Part shown: in pieces, positions 13,369 to 25,169 of the stretch
Layout: each line of letters starts with the position of its first letter
How positions within the stretch are numbered: the stretch's first letter is position 1
Source of the DNA: Cylindrodendrum hubeiense
Taxonomy: Eukaryota > Ascomycota > Sordariomycetes > Hypocreales > Nectriaceae
NCBI GenBank assembly: GCA_014621425.1
Contig: JAANBB010000125.1
Span: forward strand, 1-64,000
Direction of reading: 5' to 3'
DNA: 64,000 nucleotides
Notes under the pieces: generated by a model
Database searches by the model: none
What the model saw: only the letters and a program-made list of their open reading frames with translations
What the model was told of the DNA's origin: nothing
Made by a program: the position numbers and the translations under genes

Positions 13369-14492
13369 GGGAGTTTCGGGGGGACAACTTGATGACGAAT
13401 AGTAATACCGGCTACGGAAATGCAAGCAAAGGTGCTTTATCCCTTTTTCTAACGTGCTTCTCTTATGCTCTGCTGACACCGCCTGAAGACTCTAGAACTG
13501 AGGTATGTTTTGCTTAGTCTTGGTATGCTAACTTAGGTTACAATGTCTTTTCAGTCCGTCGCATAAAGTTATGTCGCGTTTCCTTCTTTGTTCTGTCTTG
13601 TCTCATTCTTACTCGAATTAACGTCGAGGGCGAGCCCTCTCAAACGACTGCCTCTTCGGGATTAAGCTGCGAACACGAACATCACATAATATGAAGTGGA
13701 TCCTCCTCAAACAAGCATATATTACCCTATACGAGTCCAACCATCCAATTCCATACAAGCCGGCAACCGCAAACCCCATAGCCAAAACCTCAGCTTCAAT
13801 ATTTCTTCATCGCCTCCCACCCCATCACCAACTCCTGCTCCAACTGTTTTACCTCTTCCATCAACTTCTCAACCGCTGCGGAACCCGGACCCACCACGAT
13901 CGGTCGGGGCGGCAGTCTGAGAGGCGTGATGCCACTGGGGAAGTTGCCGACGACGGAGGTAGAGAGCGCACCCAGTGATGTGCTTGATGCAGCGACTGAG
14001 GGTTGCGATGTAGACATTTTGTTTCTTGAGCTAACAAGTTGGCCTAACTCTAGGTGCGTAGTTGCGGTTGACTTACAGGTGGTTGCAGGTCAGTCTGCTG
14101 TGAGTTAATACTGCTCGGCTGTCCAGGCTATATAGCTGTAAAATACATTTACCTTTTTGACGTGCACAATGACATTGTCTCTTTTATTGAATGAATCCCT
14201 TGTCTGTTTTTTTGTGCGCAACGCTTTATGCCATCCCTTTCAGCAAGCACTTGTGTGTCAAAGAATGACGACACTGTTCTACTCAAAGCCTCGCATACCA
14301 GTGAATTTTTCAAAGCTATCAGATGAACATCATAGATGAAGTCTAAGAAATGATGATTTCATTGATATGATTGCTTGTCTAAGTAATGCCGATGTGTCTA
14401 TGCACCAAATACGCCGTCTCCACCCTATACCCCAATCCTACCCGATGACCAAAATCCACAACGCCAGCCGCTCTCCTCATGAAAATGACGGC
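13369..14492. other. intergenic, with one doubtful small ORF
   Basis: Lies between the ends of SNU66 (+) and the Tag1-type gene (-). Apart from the 73-aa minus-strand candidate listed separately, I see only AT-rich 3' flanks. Confidence 0.5.
13796..14017 (-). CDS. small hypothetical protein, 73 aa (doubtful)
   Basis: I do not recognise this protein. The frame starts in a good context (AAACAAAATG). It encodes a Ser/Thr-rich N-terminus, a GITPLRLPPRPIVVGPG segment and a helical, charged C-terminus (AAVEKLMEEVKQLEQELV). A possible 46-nt 5' UTR intron lies upstream (14031-14076, GTAAGT..TTAG). Immediately after the stop, another frame on the same strand continues open with a hydrophobic, membrane-like peptide (VLAMGFAVAGLYGIGWLDSY). 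The real gene could therefore be longer, through an unrecognised intron or a sequence error. Existence is uncertain and no function is assigned. Confidence 0.35.
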   Translation of the reverse strand: MSTSQPSVAASSTSLGALSTSVVGNFPSGITPLRLPPRPIVVGPGSAAVEKLMEEVKQLEQELVMGWEAMKKY

Positions 14493-17264
14493 TCATAGGG
14501 AAACCTTTGCCCCGATTCCCTTGCCGGTATAATGAATATCCTCTACCCAATTTCCTAATCTGACAGTGACATCCGCGACAGCATCCAACTTGAGGGTCCC
14601 GCCCAAGGCTTTCCGGAGCTTATCGTATCCAACGTGGTCCGGTGACCACTGGACGGGTAAGCGAGGAGACTCTGACCGCCCCGGAGGTACGGGGAAGGCC
14701 TCATCATAGATGATCTGACCGACCGGCTCGGTGTGGTTGTAAAAGGCCGTTGCGTTGATGTGCTCGATGTATAGCGTATTAAACTGCAGCGGCGAAAGGA
14801 GTGTGAAGGTTGCAGATGAAGAAAATATGTGAAAGGTGGCATCTGTAATAAATCGCTGCTTCACGTCCTTGTCTTCGCCGGGAATTCTAATCCGGGGTGT
14901 TGGGATCGTAAAGTTGATCTTCGACAAGGCCTCTCCAATCAGTGGCAAGGTCGGAATGCTACCGCGGTGGGCCTTGGCTGTCAATGTCGTATTCTCACCA
15001 GACACATAGTCTGACAAAAGCTTGCGGCCAATTTCGTGCGCGCTCTCTCCTCCAAATCGTACAGGGTCCCAAGTCGAGCGGACCAAAATATTCGTGTTGC
15101 TGCCCAGGCCGAAATCAATGTTCGTGGCAACCGCCTCCCCAAGTATTTCGCCTTCGTGAAGCACATGAATGTTGATGTAAGGAACGATCGCGGTATACTG
15201 CGTGGGATTTGTAATGTTCACCAAGGCTTGTAAATGAATACCCGTTTCAGAGGTGTTCAGAATCTCTATCTCCCCGATCTGTGGGTTCAGCTGAGCGAAT
15301 GCATCCCCAGGAAGCCCTGCTGCCAAGTCAGCATCCAGTTCCAGGAAATATGTGAGGCAATGATAGGAAATACTTGAGTGAAAAGCGGCGATGGGTCATC
15401 GTCACAGGGAGTTTATGGGATTACCGAACGAGGACGGACCGTTAACTGGAATCTTGCCCTTCGCGGGGACGTTCTTGATGGTCAGGATGCCGAGCACCGT
15501 GGAAACTCTGACATCAACAGCTGCCGTAACATCCAAGAGGAGGTCTTCGTCGCCAAAGAGGAGCTTCTGCATCACCTCACTAAAGACATCGTTGTCTGTA
15601 ATGGTCAGGGGCACGTCGATGACTCTCGAGGTGATCTTGAGAAGATTTTCATCGCCCTCAGGATCAACTTTGGTCGAGTTGGCCTTCTCCCAATGGCGCA
15701 AGTGCAGTTCACCAAATTTGTGCTGTTCATAGAACAAGTCAGCGGTAGCACGGAGGCTATCAACTCCCAGGTCGACATTCAACTCGGGGGGAACAACTGC
15801 GAGTACTTCCGTCGTGCCGGAGACTCGGGGCTGGCTGTTGGGGTCCTTCGCATCGGCAAACGGATCCGGCAACTTGAAGTCGACATCGGTGATCGAGAAG
15901 TTGCGAATGAAGCTGTCAAACGATCGACCGGGGAATTCGATTGGGACGGTGATGCTCTCGAGGATCTCTGAGATCCATTCAGGGGTGTCCGAATCATTAG
16001 ACCTCTTCCCACGAACGAAGACCTGGGCGTCTTCGCCATGGAGATAATGCTTCATGAACTCGTCAAGCGGGGACGACCTTGAGTGGGGGCAAACTCGCGT
16101 AAGTGATTCCGGAATCTCCCTAATGACACCCTGAGCCTCCGCCTTGACATCCTTGTTGGCACGGATCTCGACGACATCCGTCGTGGCATCAGCCACACTG
16201 ATGGAGGGTAGTGAAGTGTCGCAGTTGGGTACAAGGACCTCGAACCCAAGGGATGGAACTTCAAGTGAGACAGGGTAGTCGTTGTGCACAGTGACGGACA
16301 CATCGGCCTGGATCACCTTCCGTCCAGTGCCATCGACTGGAACATCGTGGAGATTGAGTCGCTCTATCTTATACTCGGGCAAAGAAGGAATATTGTCGGC
16401 TGTAAAGGGTGTTAGTGGAGTACTTGAGGAATGCGGTTGGGCAAATTTTGATTAAAGTAGCGTCTTTTGGCCAAAGTACAAGGAAGAAAAGGAACGGTAG
16501 AGAGATTGACCTTCAAAAACCAGGGTTTCTGCCACATCGTGGGTGCCCAGGGGGAAGATGCCCGATTTGAGCTGGATCTTGGTTTTCCCAACCACCTTGA
16601 GCAGCTCCAGTTTACCATCCAGCCAATCGTTGGCGATTTTCCGGATGTTCTCCGCAGCGCCAGGTTGAATCTCCGTCACAAAGTTCAACTCAGTGTTGTG
16701 CCCATCAATAATGTCTATAACCAGAGGGGGGATTACAGCGGTGCCAGCAAGGGCATTGCCATAGTCGGGGAGGAACACGTTAACAGTCGTCTCCTTCGTC
16801 TCAAGCTTCCGCATCAATCTAGTGACGGCTTTTCCGATGCGACGAGAGTTCTTGTCCTCGACGCGGGAGCCTTCGAGGCGAACATTGGCTTGGACTCGAG
16901 CCCAAATTCCGGTAGAGGTGATGTTCTCGATGGACAGGTTCGTTGGCTCGAGGACGGCGGCGTTCTCGGCATATTTCTGGACAGCAGGGGGGGCGATAAA
17001 GCCGAGGAAGATGATCAAGATGACAAGGATGGCGAGAATCGCCATGGCGATTATGGAGGGCCATCGCAAAGCGGACTTGGCCTTTACGTCGTCCTTCTTG
17101 GACCAAGGCCAGACCCTCCACGCCTTAGCCTTAGGTGGGGTGCCATTATTCCCGTTGATCTCGCCGTTATGATCGTCGTGGTTTCCGAGAAGCGGCGATG
17201 ATTCCGCTGCCAGATCTTCGTGGCCGGCAGAGATGAGAGGAGTCCTCTCGTCGGGGGCGGACAT
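14493..17264 (-). CDS. TAG1: Tag1-type vacuolar membrane protein with DUF3712-like lumenal repeats
   Basis: Resembles the fungal Tag1 family (yeast YLR173W), type II vacuolar membrane proteins connected to termination of autophagy; many orthologs are mislabelled pre-rRNA processing protein. Three exons (17264-16511, 16399-15425, 15319-14493) give 851 aa. The cytosolic N-terminus has two dileucine-type sorting motifs (ERTPLI and SSPLLG). A single transmembrane helix lies at about 69-91. The rest is a long lumenal part with LEA/DUF3712-like beta units (EYKIERLNLHDVPV, IGEIEILNTSETG) and several N-glycosylation sites. The first intron donor is GTCAAT, a weak but workable site, supported by the conserved LVFEADNIPSLPEY join. 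Long plus-strand frames inside this gene are antisense shadows. The family call is good; the role is inferred from yeast. Confidence 0.78.
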
Positions 17265-18521
17265 GGTGTTTCGGGCTGTGTCTGTGTCACGAGGCCGCCT
17301 AGTTGTAGATGCGCTCGATGCGCATAGCCCGAGGCGAGGGAGAAAGTCTGCAGGAAGGGTCGGAAACCCGTCGAGGATTAGGGAAATGCGCCCTGTAATG
17401 TTGTTGAGCAGATCCAGAAATCCGAAGCTGATGGCGCACAGGTTGTAGATGTCGAAGTGAGGTTGGACCTCGGCGGGTGAGATTCGTCATCGCCAGGCAA
17501 GTCACCCCAGTGTGGCAGATCGATGGAGGGAGCGGAAGGGGAGCGCCCCGATTGGCTGGGAATGGGCCGTGTCCAGGAACGGAGCCTGGCGCAAGGGCGA
17601 TAAAAGCAAAGGAAGCATTCCAGCGGGGCGCCCGCAGAGTGGTGGGTGGTGTTGGGGTTGAGGGTACGTACCTTTGCTTGATACCTTACCTTGACCTTAC
17701 CTAAAGGTAGGGTGCCAAGCGGGTGTCAGAAAACTCCGCACGCTTTTGTTGCTTAACTATGGGCAAATGGGCAAAAGTGTGCGGAGCTTTCTGACACCCG
17801 CTTGGGTGCCTAAGCCACGTCCTAGAGTCGGGTGGCGCGTGACCGTGTGGCCGTGTGGCTGTGCAGCCATGTGAGGGCCTGAGTTTGATAGTTCTCAGTT
17901 CCGCGCACGTGATGCTTGAGGGGTCATTGAGTAGCGTCAACAAACAGCATCTGGCTAGCATGTGAGCTCTAAGCTCTAAGCTCTGAGCTCTGAGCCACCG
18001 CAATCCGGGTTCCTGTACATAGTGTAGTTCTCAATACGCAAAATAAATCATGCAACTAGCTGGCCAGAAGTTGCGCTGTTCCATCAAAGTCATCCGAGAC
18101 CTCATGCGCTACTTCAACGGGCCCTGCTCTGCGCAGCCAAGCCCATTTAAGCCTGTAGCTTGCAGCCTGTCCCCAGCAAAACTTCACCGCCCAACAGCCC
18201 TGTAAGTCGCCCTCCGATGTAGGGCGTTCTCAGTGACGTGCACCCCTGCTATTGCCGGCCCCTCTAGGGCCGTCGGCCTCGACCAACCAACCGGGCGACC
18301 ACCATTGGAAATTTCACTGCCGCGAGAGACAGCTGCACGTTGATGACTCCTCAAACCAACAAGTAAATCGGCCACTCCAATAAAACTCGTCTTTCTCGTT
18401 GGGATTGGTTCTCACGCAGCCTCTTCCTCATTCCAACTCACATCATCGATCTTGCAGAAGCAACATCTTGCACCCGCCATTGCCCCTCATCCACCTGGAA
18501 GCCCGCCCCACAGCTCTCAAC
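17265..18521. other. divergent promoter region with hairpin element
   Basis: Lies between the Tag1-type gene (-) and the OTC gene (+). It holds CCTTA/GTACCT words at 17665-17706, the MITE-like hairpin at 17710-17810, and short GAGCTCTAAGCTCT repeats near 17965-17993. No gene seen. Confidence 0.6.
17710..17810. mobile_element. MITE-like 101-bp inverted-repeat element
   Basis: Two 39-base arms, 17710-17748 and 17772-17810, are reverse complements of each other apart from five mismatches. The core of each arm reads AAGCGGGTGTCAGAAA, then CTCCGCAC, then CTTTTG. The loop is about 23 bases. The element is bordered on both sides by TA (17708-17709 and 17811-17812), as expected for a Tc1/mariner-type target duplication. 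It encodes nothing. It could instead be an unrelated hairpin; no second copy is visible in the window. Confidence 0.5.
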
Positions 18522-19689
18522 ATGAAGGGATCAGCTCTCCGAATTGCTCAAGGAGCCATCAATGGCATCCAGAAGCGAGCCTACTCACACGTCTCTGCCA
18601 CCCCCCGACATCTCATGACCATTGCCGACCTCACCCCCACTGAGTTTGCCAACTTGGTCCGCAACGCTGCCTCCCACAAGGCCGCCATCAAGGGTGGTGC
18701 GCCGCACAGCTCCCTCAACAATGGCCTTCTGGGTCAGACTGTCGCTATGATGTTCAACAAGCGAAGCACTCGCACCCGAGTTTCCACCGAAGCCGCCGTC
18801 AACATGCTTGGCGGTCATCCCATGTTCCTGGGCAAGGACGATATCCAGCTTGGTGTAAGTACCCACAGCCTCCAGGGCCCCAAAAATGCTAACTCGCTTT
18901 GACAAAGGTCAATGAGTCGCTCTATGACACCTCAGTCGTCATCTCGTCTATGACTTCCTGTATGGTTGCCCGAGTTGGCCCTCACTCTGACGTCACCACC
19001 CTCGCCAAGCACTCCAGTGTTCCCGTCATCAACGCGCTCTCCGACGACTTCCACCCTCTCCAGACCATTGCTGACTTCCTCACCCTCCACGAGACATTCC
19101 CGTCATCGAGCGCCATTGGCGCCAGCCTCGGTCTCAATGGTCTCAAGGTCGCCTGGGTTGGCGACGCCAACAACGTCCTCTTCGATCTGGCTATCGGCTG
19201 CATCAAGATGGGCGTCGATATCGCCGTTGCCGCTCCCAAGGGTTACGAGATTCCCGCTGCCATGAAGCAGCTCATCCTCTCCACAGCCAAGGGTGTCGAG
19301 TCCCCTGGAAAGCTGACCGAGACTACCGTCCCCGAGGAGGCCGTCAAGGACGCCAACGTTCTCGTCACTGACACCTGGGTCTCCATGGGCCAGGAGACCG
19401 AGGCGCAGAAGCGACTCAAGGACTTTGCCGGATTCCAGATCACCAACGACCTCGCTAAGCGCGGAGGCGCCAAGGAAGACTGGAAGTTCATGCACTGCCT
19501 GCCCCGACACCCTGAGGAGGTTGCCGATGAGGTCTTCTACAGCCCTCGATCCCTGGTCTTCCCCGAGGCCGAGAACCGACTCTGGGCGGCTCTTTGTAAG
19601 TTTTCCATCCTTTCGCCATGTAAAACATCGTTAATAACATTGCAACAGCCGCTCTGGAGGGATTTGTTGTGAACAAGGGCAAGTTCTGA
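18522..19689 (+). CDS. ARG3: ornithine carbamoyltransferase, mitochondrial
   Basis: Converts ornithine and carbamoyl phosphate to citrulline in arginine biosynthesis. Three exons (18522-18854, 18908-19595, 19649-19689) give 353 aa. The basic N-terminus ([19 protein letters not shown]) is a mitochondrial presequence, as usual in filamentous fungi. Carbamoyl-phosphate binding is shown by [11 protein letters not shown], and by the HPLQ of [14 protein letters not shown]. The ornithine/catalytic site is shown by [31 protein letters not shown] is the second-domain hinge strand. The last exon encodes only 13 residues ([12 protein letters not shown]). The gene converges on ILV6 with 173 bp between stop codons. 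Confidence 0.97.
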
Positions 19690-19862
19690 GTGCCAATGAT
19701 GTAAAAAAAGTATATGTTGTATCTCTACGTACGGATTCCCGAGTCATTTGCAGGAGGAGCACTGGCGTACGAACAAAAATAGTCTTTGAAATTAAATCAA
19801 CTAAACCCATCCGTCTCTCGCCGTACTCCATGGGGCCAGAGGGCCATCCAAGATATCGTGAC

Positions 19863-20864
19863 TTAACCAGGGGGGAGCTGGCTGGCGTCGACAACCTCAT
19901 CCGCCTCCTTGACAATGGACTCATCGTCATTCTCGGCCAGGGGGGTTCGGGGCAGGGCCATCAGGCCGGTGCGAGCCGACTCGAGGATGCCAAAGGGAGT
20001 AATGAGCTTGAGGAAGGAGTCGATACGGGATTGTTTAGCAGAGCTAGATAATCATGTCAGCATCTTGCGGCGGGATCGAGAGGGTTAGTGGGGGTGAACA
20101 TACATCTCGACAATGCAGCTGTTAGTGCTGATATCCAAAACCTTGCCACCGAACTGGTGGGCGAAGTAGGTGATGGACTTGAGATGCTCGTGCTTGTGTC
20201 GAAGAGCCTGGCTGACGGCGAGCTTGCTGGGGTGGAAGTCCTTGGCGGCGTCGGTGAGGCTCTGCTCAATGGCCTCGTGGGCCCAATCGACCTCGGTCTC
20301 GCCGGCAGTGATCTCGCGGTGGTGGGCCAGGAGCTCCTCGAAGTACTCGGGGCCAAGGATGTTGACCTTGGCAAGCAGAAGCTCACGCTGGACCAAGGCG
20401 GCGTTGGTGTAGTCGAGGACGGCCCAGACAGGGACGAGATCCTCGAGCTGCCTCCGGGCCTGCTCAACAACACCGTCCTGACCGGTCAGGACAATGGTCA
20501 TGCGGGAGAGATCCTCAACCTCCGTGTTGCAGACAACGAGTGAGTCGATGTTGAAGCCACGGGCGGCGAGAATGCCCGAGACGCGGGACAGGACACCGGG
20601 CTCGTTCTGGACCAGGCAGTTGAGGATGTGGCGCTTGGGAGGGGCCATGGACGGGGTCGGGGTCTCGTAGAGGATGTTGGAGACGGCGGCCTGGGCGGAC
20701 CACGCGGGAGGCAGGTCGCTCACGGGCAGAGGCGCGGAGCGGCGGCGGAGGGCCTTGTAGGCGATGGCCGAAGTCGAGCTGGAGGAGCTGTATCGAGTAG
20801 CAGCGGGGGCGGACCTAGCGGCGGCCCAGCGCAGGGACGCGGTCAAGGGCCGGAGAGACGCCAT
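19863..20864 (-). CDS. ILV6: acetolactate synthase regulatory (small) subunit Ilv6, mitochondrial
   Basis: Regulatory subunit that confers valine feedback control and ATP response on acetolactate synthase in branched-chain amino-acid synthesis. Two exons (20864-20104 and 20043-19863) give 313 aa. The Ser/Ala/Arg-rich N-terminus is a presequence. The ACT domain is plain: RHILNCLVQNEPGVLSRVSG, then ARGFNIDSLVVCNTEVEDLS and MTIVLTGQDGVVEQARRQL. A second ACT-like unit in the C-terminal half is indicated by KVLDISTNSCIVEISAKQSR, which crosses the splice junction, and FLKLITPFGILESARTG. The start at 20864 gives the expected presequence length; the frame is open farther upstream, but that part is promoter-like. 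Confidence 0.95.
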
Positions 20865-21891
20865 CTTGTAAGGGGCTGGGAGAACAGAATGGTTCTCTGG
20901 CCGGACAAGATGCTTCTCAGAGGCGATTGATGCCGATTGAAGATTCAATGGACCGTGGAGAGATGTAGGAGGGTCGTGACTCAGGGAGGCGGAGGGAGTC
21001 CCCGAAAAAATCAATGGGCCGCCGATAGGCCGGTGACCGGAGGGCGCTGGAGGGTTGCGACTGGGGTGGGCACGGACGCCTCGGTACCCAGTATCTGGTA
21101 TCCCTGATGGCTCTCTCGTCCAGTCTTTCACGAGGCAAAAATGGAGTTGGTTTTCCAATGGCAATCAATCGCTGATGCGGAATAGGGGCGGTTGTTAATC
21201 TTTGCGGTGAAGCTGGCCGGTTTGCCCGCGAATTGAGCTCTTGAGCAAACAGACTTTCCGTCCACCTTCCCCCCGCGCGATTGTGACTGAGTGTGTGACC
21301 GCTCCTAGTTCGCACGGATCTTTTCCCCTCCCAGCGGAAACCCGTGACATTCCCCAGATTCGCTTCCCTACTACGTAGTAGACGGTACGAACCCATGCAG
21401 GGCTGCGCCACAAGCCGCCCAAGCCGTCCAATGACCGCTGCCGTGTTGCTCAACACTCGCCGAGTTCGTTGCAACCGCTTGTGGCGTCGTGTGGCGTCGT
21501 GCAGCCACATTTAGGACGCAATTAATAGGTCCGAGACCTGTCTCCAAGATTCCGGTTTCGCGCCGATGCTCTTCCCGCACCAGCCACACGTGGCGGAAGG
21601 CTGACACACTGCCCGTGCGCAAGGCCGCGCCTTTGAGGCTTTGCCCATAGCCTTTCTCCATTACTTCGCCAGCCATCCAGCTCCACTCGCCTACAGCGAC
21701 CCTTCCGCGCTGCCATTTTTTTACACGAGCTTCTGGCAATCAATCTTCGCCAACCCGATCGCCCCAGCGTGTCTCGCCCACGCCGTTCTTCGACTTCTCG
21801 GCCTCTGCGGCCTGTCTGCCCTTGAATCCAAATCTGGGCCAAACCCGACGTGCGCCGTCTCCCAAGGCAACTCTCATTGGGCGCAGCAACC
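20865..21891. other. divergent promoter region
   Basis: Lies between ILV6 (-) and the KH-domain gene (+). Several long open frames arise from GC-rich composition, but none is recognisable. No RNA gene seen. Confidence 0.55.
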
Positions 21892-24109
21892 ATGGACGAC
21901 TCCGAACGCCGAACCGTGAAGCGCTCGCGCTTCGACCAAACCGAGCCCGAACCCAAACGAGTCTCACGCTTCGACCGACGCTCCCGCTCTCCTCCCGCTC
22001 GCCGCTCGGAACCCGGCAGAGATCGCAGCCCTCTGGCCCAGGACGGCCCCCCTGAGCCCAGGAAGTCCCCAGCCGACGCTGCTGCTGCTGCGGGTAAGTG
22101 TAGTGTTGGGCTGTGGTACACCTCGGCATCAACCTCTGCCCGTCTTCTGTCTTTTGTCTTCTGTCTTTTGTCGTCATGTGCTAAGCAATATCCAGCCGCC
22201 GCTGCTGCCAAAATCAATGCGCAACTCCAGGCCCGCAAGGGAATCCAACACGTCGATGTTCCCCCGATCAGGAACGCGAGCCCGCCGCCCACCAGGCCTG
22301 CGCCGTCGTCGAATAACTCGTCCAACCCACCACCGGTTCTCGACGGCGAAATGTACGTTGCGGATGGCGACTACATCCAGGACATCGAGGTCAACGACCT
22401 GCGGAACCGCTACCTGCTGACCAAGGGGTCGACCCAGAAAATGGTAAATACTCTTGATTATCCACTGATGCTCTCAGAGCCGTCCTCCTGGAATTCATCT
22501 TACATCCGAGTCGAGAATATCATGCTTACTTGGCTTGATAGCTCGCCTCAGCACCCCCTTCGATGCTCCTGCTGACTCCCGCTTGATTTAGATTAAAGAA
22601 GACACCGGCGCTGGTACGCAATTCCTTTAACCTGTTATTGTAGGAATATCATGTTGACTTTGCAAGATGTCACGACCCGTGGCAATTACTATCCCAACAA
22701 GAGCATGGCAACTGCGGCTGTAAGTATCTCAATCCTCAGCGTCATGGTTGCTTCTCACACCATATCTAGAACCCTCCGCTGTACTTGCATGTAACAAGCA
22801 CCTCCAAGCAAGGTCTTGAGACTGCCGTCGCCAAGATCCAGGAACTGATCCAACAGGAACTCCCCCAGCTGGTAGACGAACGACGATTCCGACGCCGAGA
22901 TCAAGAACAAGTCGAGCGAGATGAGTTTGGACGAGTAGGATACCCTTCAAATCCGGGTTCAAGGTAACATGTAATGCTAACATCTTGCAGCGCAAATGGC
23001 CCGAGGAGAAGATCCCCATCACCCTGGAGCCCGTCAACGGATTCAACCTGCGTGCCCAGGTTGTGGGACACGGCGGCGCCTATGTCAAGCATATCCAGCA
23101 GGAGACGGGCTGTCGCGTGCAGATCAAGGGCCGCGGATCCGGCTACCTGGAAGCGGCGACGAACCGGGAAAGCGATGAGGATATGTTCCTCCACGTCACG
23201 TAGGTGTCTTGGTTGAGAAATGATGGAATTATACTCTAACAGCTTCTTTAGCGGCCCCGATGCCAGCATGGTCGACAAGGCCAAGGAGCTCTGCGAAGAC
23301 CTAATTGCGAACGTCACGGAGCAGTACGAGGAGTTCAAGAGCCGCCCGCCTCGCTACGGTGGTGACCGTGGTGGCTATGGTGGTGAACGCGGCGGTGGCT
23401 ATGGTGGCGATCGCGGCGGCGGCGGTGGTGGCTATGGCGGTGATCGCGGTGGTTACGGAGATCGCGACCGCGAACGTGGCAGCTCTCACTCCCACGGAGG
23501 CCATGGCGGCTCATATGGTGGTGGTGGCGGCTACGGTGGCTACGGCTCGGGATCTGGTGCAACTAACAGCCCAGCACCTCCCGGCGTCAACAGCCCCAGT
23601 ACTGCCACGGCAGACTACGCCGCCCAGTATGCCCAGTACTACGGCGGTGCAGATCCCTACGCGGCCTATGGCGGTTATGCCAAGTGAGTACTCCTATCCC
23701 CATCCCCGTCTCTCCTCGTATCCATATCCCTCGGCATACTCTCGTATCGTCGCCATCCCTCAGCCTCTCTCACACTCCCCGCCGTCCCGTCCCGTAACTA
23801 ACACTGGCTGCAGCTACGTCGCCATGTACCAGCAGTACTATGGAGCTCAGGCCCAGGCCCAGGCTCAACCCGCAGCCCCTGGTCAATCGGGCTCACCGCC
23901 TCCTCCTCCTCCGAGTGAAGCAGCTCCTCCGCCTCCGCCCAGCGCGGCCCCCCCACCCCCTCCACCCTCGGGCTCGCCCCCTACCGGTGGCAGCTACGGC
24001 GCGGTACGTCAATGCCCCCGGGTGCCGGAGATTCCGGTGCCCGTTCAATACGAGAACCGTTTTCGCTGACAGCTTTCACTTGCAGGTGCCTCCCCCACCG
24101 GGACTTTGA
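21892..24109 (+). CDS. KH-domain RNA-binding protein, KHDC4-like, with RGG box and proline-rich tail
   Basis: Probable nuclear RNA-binding protein similar to metazoan KHDC4/BLOM7, a splicing-associated factor. Nine exons (21892-22093, 22196-22443, 22592-22613, 22667-22719, 22770-22934, 22991-23199, 23252-23683, 23814-24003, 24086-24109) give 514 aa. The order is: RS-like N-terminus; a first divergent KH/helicase-type unit ([21 protein letters not shown]); a second KH domain with the GxxG loop ([18 protein letters not shown]); an RGG/GGYGG box; SPAPPGV; YAQYYGG and [10 protein letters not shown] repeats; and a poly-Pro tail ([14 protein letters not shown]). Exon 3 is a 22-nt microexon and the last exon codes only seven residues. 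Two alternative frames over the Gly-rich exon are shadows. Confidence 0.85.
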
Positions 24110-25165
24110 GAGAAACGACCCCTACCTCAGTGTGCGATCCCTGCGGGGCTGGGGCCCTCCGCGGGCTTCGGAGGAGGGAGAGAGAAAAAGTCGAGCCGTT
24201 GGACTCTCGGGATATCTGGCTTGTACGTAAATGTTTCGCCTTGGCATTGGGAGACGGAAGAGTAGTTGATTTATTAGGCCCTCGTCTTCGATTGATAATG
24301 AGGGGTGGAGCTTGCCACTTTGAATCGGTATTTTATCTTCGCAGGGATTCTTGCGAATGATCTTGATTTGTATGGTCCTTGTTTTTTTTTTCTCTCTCCT
24401 GTTGCCCAAATCCCACCCTGCTGTGAGTTGACTATGCGTTGACAGCGATGTAAGCCCTTGTGGGTCTAGTAATCGAGCTGTTTATAGGGGCATCAGGCTG
24501 GCACCTAGGATATTTAGTGAGTTTAAGGTATGTATCCGTAGTGTCCAGTCTACCGCAAAACTGCTTCATACTTGTACGTCCGTCAAGAAGACATTCCGTT
24601 AGATGCTGCTATAGGGTAGCTATAGGGGACTATCTAGGTTGTTAGCAATTCGTCATAACCCACTTCTCGTGTGATTTAATTATGTTTGTTTGGATATCAC
24701 TTTGAATCATGTTTTCGAACGCCCCGTGGACCCGGGTGTAGGTTGATGGCTATTCGCGTAGCCGTGTCTTAAAGTAGGGAATTAGCGGTCATGAATTGAA
24801 CCCCGAACTGTACGTCATCACTGGCAACAAAATCACTTTCATTTTAGTAAGATAGACAACATTAAATCCCAGGACAAAGTATCAACCCCCAAATTGCGAA
24901 CTGCCCAGTTTCCCACGGTGTATATTACTCCCTGATATCACGGCTAGCGTTGGAATGATGCGCGGAGTGATGTGTTGAAGCGTGGCAGCGAGCGTGGGGT
25001 GTGCCTTATCGATAAGCCACAGCACGTCGCATCTGGCAGCCCGCGTGCGCAGCTCCGACGTCAACCTCGCCAGACCATGACACAGCGCCTCTGCATCCCC
25101 AAGACTGGGTGAACTGCGACGCTCCCCATTTTACTCACACACGGGGAGAATCACGGCATGGGAAG
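24110..25165. other. intergenic, tandem orientation
   Basis: 3' flank of the KH gene and promoter of TRAPPC13. It is relatively AT-rich between 24230 and 24880. I see no gene, repeat array or RNA in it. Confidence 0.55.
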
Positions 25166-25169
25166 ATGA
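25158..25169 (+). promoter_or_regulatory. three-codon upstream ORF overlapping the TRAPPC13 start
   Basis: An upstream ATG at 25158 reads ATG GGA AGA TGA, and its stop codon overlaps the TRAPPC13 start in the sequence ATGA. If the transcript starts upstream of 25158, ribosomes would terminate on the main start codon. Confidence 0.55.

Noticed and set aside
15378..17201. Long plus-strand frames (197 and 244 codons) over the Tag1-type gene
   Set aside because: They are exactly antisense to well-supported exons, lack motifs and reflect codon bias on the opposite strand.
23305..24069. 254-codon frame over the Gly-rich part of the KH gene
   Set aside because: It is a frame-shifted reading of the GGY/RGG repeats (Val/Ala-rich) that crosses a clear intron.
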